A DNA stretch of 64,000 nucleotides, from contig NC_056425.1 of NCBI RefSeq assembly GCF_905147365.1, positions 10,175,501 to 10,239,500 on the forward strand, written 5' to 3'. The first letter of the stretch is position 1, and each line of letters opens with the position of its first letter. Source of the stretch: Aricia agestis. Taxonomy: Eukaryota > Arthropoda > Insecta > Lepidoptera > Lycaenidae. The notes beneath the pieces were generated by a model. The model ran no database searches, was not told where the DNA came from, and was given only the letters and a program-made list of their open reading frames with translations. The position numbers were made by a program, and so were the translations under genes. Of the stretch, positions 20,857 through 31,450 are shown piece by piece.

Positions 20857-23800
20857 ATGTCTACGAGAAGAGCGAGAATAAAAGCTGTTACATCTTTACC
20901 ACCACGTAGAAAAAATGCGGATAAACGGGATAACAAAACTAACAAGCCAGATGATACATCTAATAGCGTGGAAAATAAGCCTGAAGATTCTACCAACAAA
21001 GAAACAAGCACTTCACAAACGGCAGAAAAATTAGACGATACAAGCAATCGGGACCAAAATGCTCAACGCTCTATAGATATAGATGTAATAAAATCACCAG
21101 AGTCCAGACCGAATACTGTTTCAGTGATACGTAGCAATGTGTTTGTGTCTCCACAAAAGAGAAGCCCTAGAAGAACATTCGCTACACCCGTAGCGCCGTC
21201 ACCGAAAATACAGAAAGTACCAGATCACAAGAGCGTCATACAGAGAACTGGAAGCACCCCGGTGACACAGAAAATCAATGACTGCGACGAACTACAGATA
21301 TCAAATAGTTTGATCAATAAAGTTAATTATAATGAAGACTCGCAGAAGAAAGATGGTGGTAAGGAATGCACTTTTACATTTTTGTATTTGTGTGAAACAA
21401 TTATAGTTTGAAACTTAAATTCATACAGCCATGAAACTAAATTTTTCAACCATTTTGTTTATAACCATTGACTTAAATTTTTAGTGTGCTTTAAAAGACG
21501 CATTGTATTATTTACTTCTTAGTTTTTATGGTTTGCTATTGCAGAACCCACTGCTACATTGAGTGCTGCTGAAGAAGCCGTTATGGATGGGATTATGCCG
21601 CTGCAGCCCGAAAGCCAGGCAGCCAAAACAATAGATTTGCTCAAAAATGACATAAATGAAAATGCAGATGTTCTATTTGACCCTATTATCCCATTGCCTT
21701 CTCCTGGGAAAGTACGACCGAAGCTCAAACCAGTGCCTAGGTTGGGACCACACAGAAGAAACAGTATTCAGGTACATTTTTTAATATTGGTTTTTTTTAT
21801 GTTGCCGAAATTCGATAGCAGTTTCAAAAGTTTAGATTACTTGAGATTGAGGAAGGATGTTTGAATAAAAGACACTTGTTTGGAAATAATTTAATTTAAA
21901 AATAATAGAAATCTTTAAAGAAATCAAATAGCTTATTCAAAATGACTCTATGCCATTCCCAATCAAAGTTAAAATCTAGATAATATTATATTTAAAGTAT
22001 GTTTCCATCACATATCAATAATAATTGTAGTACACACTATTTTATAAAGTTGTTTAAAGCAAAAATATTGTAATTCCAGGGCAGCGCAAGTGAGTCAGAA
22101 GATGAGAGTCGGAGAGGGCTGACCAACGCCACACCTAGCACCCCAGGGCCAAGACAAAGATATGATTCACACTCTTCAATTGCCACTTTACCAACACTGC
22201 CTAGCAGGTAAGGTTAAGTAAACATTAACATAATAATACCTGTTTTAAGTATCCTGTAAACTAAGCATTAAGATGTTTTACCTATTACTATAACAAAACC
22301 TAAATGTAAAGTACTAATTTAGGCACTCCATGTTATGTGTTTGTTTCACTATGTAATAGCACCTAATGATCCACTTTTAGTTGATGTTTTGTCAATAAAT
22401 AACATAGGCTATCATAAAATACAATTTGCAAGTCACCAGTTATTAAATACTTTTCATTATTTCTTCTGCAATATCTAAAACGTTTATCATAGTAATCACT
22501 AATCAGCTTGCTATTCCTACTACTCCTACCTTCTTCTGATTAATTTCTGTTCGTGTCCTAAGACAGCTTTAGCACAACCCCCGCTCCCTGAGATCAAAGT
22601 AAAGAAAGGGTTTTGGTGGTTGGATACTGCTGTTGATCTTAGCAACACAGGAGATACAGTGGTGGGAATATGTGGTGGGACAAAGCCCATTATATGTATT
22701 AGGAAAAATCCAACTTGATTTTCCATTCTTATCCAGCACATTTAAAATTGATGAATGTTGTTTTCAGATGTACAACACTGAGTAACAGAGCAAGGAATGA
22801 CTCAGTCTGCTCCATCACAAGCCAGGTAGCTGCCCAGGTTGTATCATCACCAGTTAAAGAGAAACAGTCTGCCAAGTAAGTGCTAAAGAACACAGTTTAG
22901 ACGTGGGAGAGCCATGCTTCGGCACGAATGGGCCGGCTCGACCGGAGAGATACCACGTCCTCACAGAAAACCGGCGTGAAACAGCGCTTCCGCTGTGTTT
23001 CGCCGAGTGAGTGAGTTTACCGGAGGCCCAATCCCCTACCCTTTGCCTTTCCCTACCCTCCCCTATTTCCTTCCGTACCCTCCCCTATTCCCCCTTAAAA
23101 GGCCGGCAACGCACCTGCAGCTCTTCTGATGCTGCGAGTGTCCATGGGCGACGGAAGTTGCTTTCCATCAGGTGACCCGTTTGCTCGTTTGCCCCCTTAT
23201 TTCATTAAAAAAAAAAAAAAAGTTAGCTGTTAATAAAATACTTTTAAAAACATGTTAAAATCGTCGCTATTTTCTGAAGGATTTAAAAATGACTAAGCTA
23301 TCAAATTAAAATATAACTTTTCTATATTAATTCAATAAAACCGTAATGTCCCACATTGTAAACTCCAAGTCCATATAATATCTGAGAACACAACAGCCTT
23401 CCAACGACTAGTTTAGATGGTATTTAAACCCTTATTAATTATTATATAATGCAAACAGAATTCTTTATTTCTAAAGTATGCAATGAGAAGAGACAATTGT
23501 TATATCCGAAACACTTTCCTCCTATTATAAACCTTATTTAAACTTACGAATATTTCAAAACTAAAATTTGCTAAATCGATTCAGCCATTCTCGAGTTTTA
23601 GCGAGACTAACAATATTGTAAAATTCATTTTTATTTATTTTAAAGGACTAGACGTCATGAGGCGAACCGAAGAATGATGGCGTCGAAACGACGGCGAGAC
23701 ATGATGAAGAGGGAGGCTATGACTATGTATGATCTGATCTTCTACAACCCATCTACAAATCCCATTGTGTAAGTACAATCCATACTTATATTATATGCAT

Positions 23801-26800
23801 TGTCATAACGCCTCCAACCTCTGTAGTACAGTGACTGTACTACAGAGGTTGGAGTTCTTGACTCGGAGGTCGTGGGTTCGATTCCCGCATTGGAAACATG
23901 TTATTTCCAAGTTTGGTTAGGACAATGCTGGCTGATCACCTGATTGTCTGACAAGATGATGATCCATGCGTCGGATGGGCATGTAAATAGTCGGTCCTGC
24001 GCCTGATCTCTCGCCAGTCGTGTCGGTTTTCACTCTTCTGTCCCAGTGTTATGAGAGTAAAGGAATAGAGAGTGGTGCTGAACCACTTTTGATTGAGAGG
24101 TAAAAGAAGTTGAGCCTCTGAAAATGACATACGTATTAGGATAGTTTATGTAAAACCACAACTTTTGAAGTGTAAAGAGGATGAGGAAACAGATAGAAAT
24201 AATTTTTATAGAAGTGTTTTGAGTCTCGTGTTTCTGTGCAATTATAAATGAACTAGATGTCCCGCGCGGCTTCGCCCGCGTAAATTAGGAATTTTACAGA
24301 AACCGTACATTTTCCCATAAAAAATAGCTTATGTCCCTACTCCCTTCACTTGGTCTACTCTATATCTCTGCTTAATATTGCCATAAAAATTGCTCCAGTA
24401 GTTCGTACTTTTTAATATTTCCCCCGTTTTTCCCACATTTTCCTGCGTTTCTTCGGTCGTATTAGTCTTAGCGTGATAATATATAGCCTATAGTCTTACT
24501 CGATAAATGAGCTATCTAACACTGAAATAAGTTTTTAAATCGGACCTGTAGTTCCTGAGATTAACGCGTTCAAGCAAACATACACTTCAAATTTATAATA
24601 TTAGGTAGGTATAAATTTTTTAATTATCGCTTGACAAACTCGAGTCTCGATCTAAAAGACTATGAAAAGTACCAACAACAGGGTCATTATAGGCTCATAA
24701 GTTATAACCATGGGACGATGCATGGTATAATATGGTAGTGATGATGATGATTTGCACAGTAGCATATACTTTCCGTTCTTAAAACAACGCCTAAACTCCC
24801 AAACTTGTATCTATAAAGAATCAGGAGTTCTCTCAGCACCTTCCGAACCATGGTATACCTTGGTGCAAAATCTTACTTGTTGGTAGCATATGCTTAGAAT
24901 ACTGCTCACGAAACCGAAGTCACCACATATTTCCATATAAATTTTGAGCAGTTCCCTCGATTGCTTATGAATCCTTCATCAGATCACCACTTTTGTGAAT
25001 ATAATACCAAATTGGGATGATACCCTATATACCAAAAGAAAAATTTTAAAAATCGTTTAACGGTGTTTTGAAGACTTTCAGTCGTGGCGGCATACAATGT
25101 TCCCGTGACACGTGAGCCGTGTCATACGCCATAGGAGTAGATGACACGGCTACCGTGTCATCCGCCACGTTCAAAAAGCTTTATGGTTTTTTTTTGTTTT
25201 TACGCTTGTATTAACTTAATTTATTTAATTGAACCCAAACTATTGTTGTTGACGGAAGGCTACGTTGTTTTAAGTTGATTTCGAGTAGTTTTACTAAGTA
25301 TAAACCTGAAAATGGCAGGTAAGCGATTTTTTTATTCAGATGTTGCATACCTTTTGTAGGTTACAAAGTTAGAAAAATGAGTACCTACCTATACGTTCGT
25401 AGATAAATTTAAAGAAGTTCGTAGTTAATATTTTTTATCCGACTTCCAAAAAAGAGGAGGTTATACGTTTGGCTGTGGATATTTTTTATGTGTGTTCAAC
25501 GATTACTCCGCTGTTTGTGAACGGATTTTCATAATTTTTTTTTTGTTGTGTACAAATACCCTATGTATTTGTTCCGATTGATCCGGTTCCGAGTTGGTAC
25601 CATGTTCACAAAAGTGGTGATCTGATGATGGGAACCATGAAGACTCCCAATATTACTTCTTTATTTTCTTAAAAGTTTACTATTAAAAAGCCCGGCCGCA
25701 CATTATCCAAATTTATTATCAGAAAAAGTCGGACGCTCATACATTTCGACACGTCAGAATTCTGATAGTATGCGGGGTCCACAACAAAATGTATGAACAG
25801 AGTACGTTATAATAAATAATGTACGGTGGATTAAAAAAGGAGACAGCACCTACTTTTTCAATTCTCAGAATATTCAGAGAGGAAGCCTATAAGCTTGTTT
25901 TACGTAGAAAATTTAGATGGTTTTGTTCGGAGCATAACCTTCTAAAGTGTCATTTGAGGGAGATACAATCGCTTTTTAAAGACACGGCTCACGTGTCATA
26001 CGCCACACGTTAAAAACCCATAAGACGCGGCTGCCGTATAATCCGCAATGAATGCACCTTTTAAAAAAGGTTGACGGCCCCTACTTTTTTTCAATTCACA
26101 GAATATTCAGAGGCGAAGCCTATAGGCTTGTTCTACGTGGAAAATTAAGATGATTTTGTTCAGAGTAGAACCTTCTAAAGTGTAATTTGAGAGAGATACA
26201 ATACGCCACACTTTAAAAACGCGTATGACACGGCTCCCGTGTCATCCGCACTGAATCGGTTAACAAAAGGCGGAGTAATCGTTGAACATAAGAAAACCTC
26301 CCCCATTTTGAAAGTCGGTTAAAATTGTAGCCTATGTGTTATTCTGATGTATAAGCTATATTATTGTAAAGTTTCATTAAAATCCGTTCAGTAGTAGCTC
26401 TTTCAGAGTAACAAACATCCATACATCCAAACAAACTTTCGCCTTTATAATATTAGTAGGATTTCTGCGCGAACTAAGTGGCTAACAACATCTACTTCTT
26501 TATCTTCGTTAAAATTTCTTATGTATAAAATACAGTAGGAAAAAAGTACATACATTATAATTATAATATTATGTTACAAAATTTTGTATTTTATAGAATT
26601 CCCAAAATCACTTGACAATAATTTTTAGCCCTGACGAGGATGAAGTGAAGGCTATAGAAGACGAAAAAGAAATGAATAAGAAGGCAGAAGCAGAGGAACT
26701 GAAGAAAGCGGAGGAGCCAGAGGATGCTACACCAGTGCCGCAGCTCAAACTCGGACCCAACGGGGAAATTACATTAGACGAGTCCAGTTTGGTGAGTCTA

Positions 26801-28379
26801 TCATAATTGATTATTACTAAGACTTCGTTGTCTGTCTGTCTCCACGCTGTATCTCAAAAACCACTGTAGCTAGACTTCTGAAATTATCACAGATTACAAA
26901 ACAACAATTTTCAATTAAAAAAATGAAATTTCAACATAAAAACACAATTTAATTTTAAAGCGTATTTCATACAATATCAGCTGTACTTACATAATTTTTT
27001 TTATGTTTGCAGTTGATCAACCGCACGTCACGCACTGCGACGGCGGGCGTGGTGGTAGAGGGCGGGTGGCGCGCGGGCGCGGGGGGCCGCTATCGCCGCG
27101 GCCCGCGCTCCGCAGAGTGGCCGCCCGCGGAAACTGTACGCTTTTACCGCGCGCTCGGAGCCCTAGGGACGGACTTTACTCTGATGGCGCCACTCTTCCC
27201 CGACCGCACGCGGAAGGAGATTTATCTGAAGGTATATAGAGTTACGCAAAATTTTCAATAATATAATATTATGTAAAGCCTTTATTGTATTATCACTTAT
27301 CAGAGATGTTAATTGTAATGTTAATAATATTTATAGGCGGATAGCCTATACAATATATTATTAGTTGGTTCTATATCATTTTTCCGCGTTATGTTTAACC
27401 CAGTCAACAGACCCTAGTGGGCACGACTCCTAGCTGGTATCGTTAATTGACAAAAAGCGACGGACCTATATAAATCACTCGTGACTCGTGCTATGTCAAG
27501 CTCGGCCAATAGATCACAACTAACTTTAACTTTATATAATGGCCGTGTTCGTTGGCGTTTTTAGCGTATGCATATGCTTTATACAGTACCCTACACACTA
27601 TTTATCATTTTAGACAGTATACTGTTTAAAATCAAATTTAATGACAGCATTATTTACAAATTATAGTGCATGTACCAAAATAAGCCAACAAAAAACTGCC
27701 AATGTCATAAGAAAATCTCTGACGTTGGATGGACAGATTTAGACACAAGTATGTATGACAGTTCAAGAAGGAGGAGCGTCTGAACGGCGCGCAGGTGGAC
27801 AAGGCGCTGCGGTCGGCGGGCGGCTGGGACGTGCTCCGGCTGCGGGACGAGTTCAGCGCGGAGCGGGCGGCGGCGCGCGAGGCGGCGCGGCGCGAGCGCG
27901 ACCGCGTGCACGCCGAGCGGCAGGCGGAGCGGGCGCGCCTGCAGGACGCGCGCAGCCTGCGCGTGCGAACTAGTGAGTTGCACCTATATTCATTCACGAT
28001 ATATTAAGGCGAAGACAGCTGCCAATTCGACATCTTTGTGCAGTTTTCTATACGTATGTATTTCATTGATTGGCACAAAAAAATATATGTGATTTTTTTT
28101 TAATTTGGAAAAGCTTTTTTATTTCAAATATTAAAATAATATTATGCTCCTATTGGATGAAAAAAAATACCAAAGTCACATCTTCCAGTCCGAACTTTAA
28201 ACAGTTCTAACTAAAAATAATATACAAGCTATGCTTTAAAAAATTGTTTATTTGATACCTTTTACATAAATCCAAAGCTTGTAAGATTAAATTTCCGGCT
28301 CTGATATCTAGATTTCCATAATGTTTATTTTTCCTCTAACAAACGAAAAATGTATCCACGCTACCGAGTGAACATTTCA

Positions 28380-28417
<38 letters not shown>

Positions 28418-29382
28418 TAAATGCCAAAAAAAACATCACATGATTAATGGACGGCCCCTGACTTAATTTTGTGTCCATCGTGATACTGTATGTATATATT
28501 TTGTTAATTGCAAGTGATTCGTGGATTGATAAAAGGTCTTTGTCTCTCATATACCCTTTTGCAATATGCCAGACAAACACAGTTATTGGACAGTCAATGT
28601 AAATATTTTGATTAGAGTGCACTTTTCAGTTGTAAAATATATTCAAAGAATTTACATATGGATATATGACATTGGTATGAAAATTGATCTTAGGTTTATA
28701 TAATCTAGTTATTAGTGTGAAAAATGAAAGCACCTTTACTAAACCTTTGCTACCCCTATTTTAAGTTCTTCTTTTTACAGGTAAGGCGTCAAAAGCTATG
28801 GAAAGTACCATGCTGCCAGGAGTCAGCCAGCAGAGCGAGATCGTCACCGCAAACGACATCGTGGAGAGCGTCAAAATTGCCAAGAAACGAACAGCCGAAA
28901 CAAACAAAACTGACATAGCGATGGGACCAAAGAAACCGAAAGCCACTCCTATAACTTTAGAATCTCCTAATCTTAGAACAGAAGCCACTCCTATAACTTC
29001 AGAATCTCCTAATCTTAGAACAGAGATCCTATCACCGGACAAAATTGCTAATCTATCAAACCAAGTCCCAAAGGCACTGTCCAACATTGAGTCTGGCTCT
29101 CTAGTGGTATTGACCGTTGATGATCCATCTACTCCGGGAAAGAAGATGCTGCAGACGTATATAGCTCATGGACCACACAAGCTCACTCCGGTGGCTCTAC
29201 CGTCTACGTTACTGAACTCGGTCGTCGGATACATGAAGAAAAAGTCCACGAATATAAATACTTCATCCAACCCGTCTTCACCTCTGCTCTCCCCGGGCAG
29301 TGTTAACAGTGATAGACCCAGTGCGTTCCAGAGTCCAGTGCAACGGACCAGACATACTTCTTTCACTATACAACCTCTGTAG
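20857..29382 (+). CDS. Bdp1: TFIIIB subunit B'' (Bdp1), complete
   Basis: Nine exons (20857-21358, 21545-21771, 22080-22207, 22768-22875, 23646-23768, 26629-26791, 27013-27231, 27762-27972, 28781-29382) join in phase to 760 residues. Bdp1 is the TFIIIB subunit that, with TBP and Brf1, recruits RNA polymerase III to tRNA, 5S and U6 genes in the nucleus. The basic, polar N-terminus carries short Pro/Ser-rich blocks. Exon 5 has the conserved basic helix (RRHEANRRMMASKRRRDMM) and MYDLIFYNPSTNP. Exon 6 ends with LKLGPNGEITLDESSL. Exons 7-8 carry the SANT domain (ETVRFYRALGALGTDFTLM, APLFPDRTRKEIYLKFKKEE). The C-terminal tail is Ser/Thr/Pro-rich. Within it, ATPIT(L/S)ESPNLRTE occurs twice in tandem (about 28942-29025). 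The start is the first in-frame ATG of the open exon. Orthology is secure. Confidence 0.93.
22898..23221 (+). mobile_element. LINE-tail repeat, family C, with A-tail
   Basis: The sequence (GTGGGAGAGCCATGCTTCGG, GGAGGCCCAATCCCCTACCC, GCCGGCAACGCACCTGC, TTTCCATCAGGTGACCCGTT) ends in a run of 14 A. The same family is at 42712-43010 and, truncated, at 61087-61235. It is the non-coding 3' part of a lepidopteran non-LTR element or a SINE built on it. It lies in Bdp1 intron 4, sense to the gene. Confidence 0.75.
23812..23854. repeat. Perfect 20-bp-arm hairpin at a SINE junction
   Basis: CTCCAACCTCTGTAGTACAG at 23812-23831 is exactly inverted at 23835-23854, with the 3-base loop TGA. The right arm runs directly into the SINE sequence at 23855. 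The hairpin starts 43 bases after the donor of Bdp1 exon 5. Confidence 0.9.
23855..24085 (+). mobile_element. 5'-truncated SINE, second copy
   Basis: From TTCTTGACTCGGAGGTCGTG onward the sequence matches the SINE at 5153-5502, including the B box (GGTTCGATTCC) and CATGCGTCGGATGGGCATGT. The A-box half is missing and replaced by the hairpin at 23812-23854. Confidence 0.85.
24255..24615 (+). repeat. Interspersed repeat, family D
   Basis: The words GCGGCTTCGCCCGCGTAAAT, AATTGCTCCAGTAGTTCG, TCTTAGCGTGATAATATA and AGTTCCTGAGATTAACGCG recur in the same order at about 63560-63875. No ORF. A common lepidopteran repeat in Bdp1 intron 5. Confidence 0.6.
25084..26310 (+). repeat. Duplicated block with iterated GACACGG palindromes
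   Basis: Within Bdp1 intron 5 a block of about 200 bp is present twice (from about 25845 and from about 26071; shared words CAGAATATTCAGAG, CCTTCTAAAGTGT, GAGATACAAT). The motif ATGACACGG(n3)CCGTGTCAT and close variants occur near 25105, 25141, 25981, 26024 and 26225, usually followed by an ATACGCC- or ATCCGC-type word. A fragment at 25688-25810 (AAGCCCGGCCGCACA, GAAAAAGTCGGACG) is related to 42455-42500. No coding content. Confidence 0.6.
28382..28414. repeat. (TC)n microsatellite
   Basis: About 16 uninterrupted TC dinucleotides in Bdp1 intron 8. Confidence 0.95.
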
Positions 29383-29687
29383 TTGCTTTGTTAAGTTTTT
29401 TGTTTGTGCTTTAAATTATCTTTAGTGTTCCATTACATGAGGGGGCAGGGAGGGTGTGATGACATTGATGCCAGATAAATATGCCAATGGCAGCAGATCG
29501 GGCGATTGTGCCCTGAAAGAAGTCTCGCCTAAGGCACTTTTTATGCTTTCATTGCCCTGTTTTAGTATTTATACTTACTTTATGTACTTTTTCCAGATAC
29601 GAAAAAGTTTTTTTTTCATGATTTTGTTAAATTTATTAAATACCTACTTAACTTTAAAGTGCCAAATTTAATAATAGTGTTTTAATG

Positions 29688-30167
29688 TACCATCGAAGAA
29701 ATTGATTTAAGGCAGTTGGGGGACCTTCGTCATTTGGTTGAATTACGACAATTCAATATTAGTCATAAAGTTAATATACCTAGCGGAATAGAGAAACAAA
29801 GGCCTGAGCAAGAAAGATGTCATTATCAGTAACACTGCTTGGTAAAAAGAGACGTGTGATACATGACAGCAGCACTCTTTTTTTGACGTCCAGTCGGCAC
29901 GTGCCGCACGTTGACAATTTAATATCATAGAATTCATGTTCAATCATGCTTGTGTAAGTTTATACATACACATATTTTTCACACAGATGGAAACCAATTT
30001 TGGTTACGTTTGACAGCTCGAGATTATTGCTCTATTCCGCTAGGTATATTAACTTTATGATATTAGTCGTGACTCGTGACCGGTCGGTCGTCGTCGGGTG
30101 ATTTTGACACAACGCGACCAAGTTACATCGGTCCGCCATCTGCCTATGAACCAATTTCCTAACAGTA
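29688..30167. mobile_element. MITE family A, interrupted by a second element
   Basis: The outer ends TACCATCGAAGAAATTGATT and (inverse) TACTGTTAGGAAATTGGTTC match family A. The copy is split at TATTAG by the insertion at 29763-30060. It lies just downstream of the Bdp1 stop codon, possibly in its 3' untranslated region. Confidence 0.75.
29763..30060. mobile_element. Nested foldback element with 31-bp perfect TIRs
   Basis: The left end TCATAAAGTTAATATACC(TAGCGGAATAGAG) is exactly inverted at the right end. The 6-base direct repeat TATTAG flanks it (29757-29762, 30061-30066), inside a family A MITE. The interior has no transposase. Perfect TIRs suggest a recent insertion. Confidence 0.85.
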
Positions 30168-30693
30168 CCTATACATAATATGTTTTGAAATATATACTTC
30201 CGGAATTCATACGTAACAAAAAATAATTTTAATTGAGGACGTATTATTTAAAATCAGCATAGGTTAGGATTACTCTGTTTTTATTGTTTTATTGGATTAT
30301 AGGTACTTTACTACAATACTTTTTATCATTTTGTTTGTAAGATGAAGACAAAACACACAATTTTGTAACAAACATAAACTCGAAAGTGTTTTCTAATGTG
30401 ATATGTAACTCAATTTAAGTACTTTCCTTAATTATTATATGATATTAATTAACAATAATATAATATTGTGGTTCATGTAAAATGTTTTAAGTGATTAATT
30501 TTATGAATTATGATTGTTAGCTTGTAAAATTCATTTTGTGCGAAACGGAATTTTGTATTGTGTATACATAGTTATAAACTGAAATTAAACACCTACTGTT
30601 GTGTTGTTTGAAGGTTTTTTTAATCACAGACCACTAATAACAAAGCACAATATTATGTCGGTATGTCGATACTTGTAATGAGATCAATTATTT

Positions 30694-31290
30694 CATGTCA
30701 ATATGACGATAGATGTCGCTTTTTAACATACTAAAAAAAATGCTACCAAGTTACCTCTTCATAGTTCCTACTTCATGTTATCCTGGTACCCACAATATGT
30801 ACATACGTCAATATGACGGTAGATGTCGCTGTTTTAACGTACTAAAAATGGCTACCAAACAACTTCCTTACTTATAGCTCATGTTATCCTGGTACCCACA
30901 ATAATATGTACGTCAATATTATCATGTCGCTGTTTTGACGTACTAAAAATGGCCACCAAACTACTTCCTTACTTATAGCTTTAAATGTTATCCTGGTACC
31001 CACAATAATATGTAAGTATGCCATTATGACGATAGATGTCGCTGTTCTAACGTACTAAATGGCTACCAAACTATCTCCTTATAGCTCATGTTATCCTGGT
31101 ACATAAAATAATATTATGTACGTCAAAATGACGATAGATGTCGCTGTTTTAAGGTACTAAAAAATGGCTACCAAGCTACCGCCTTATAGCTCATGTTATC
31201 CTGGAACCCACAACATTATGTATGACGATAGATGTCGCTGTTTAAACGTACCAAAAATACCAAGCTACCATTTTCATAGCTCATTTTTTT
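30694..31290 (+). repeat. About 105-bp tandem repeat, six copies
   Basis: Six head-to-tail units share AGATGTCGCTGTTTTAACGT, ACTAAAAATGGCTACCAA, CTTATAGCTCATGTTATCCT and GGTACCCACAATAATATGTA. They are separated by TATGACGAT-type words, and units differ by small indels. The array fills most of the gap between the convergent Bdp1 and SECp43 genes. Confidence 0.85.
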
Positions 31291-31450
31291 CAGGCATTCA
31301 GACATTCATGCGGTATAGTATTGCATATCATGGAATATTAATCATTTTACTACATTTATGTCACAACTCACATGCATATACATTTTTTAAACATGAAATA
31401 AAAGACTTTGTTATGTTTAAATTATATTCAATAAAAAATAATCATTGTCA

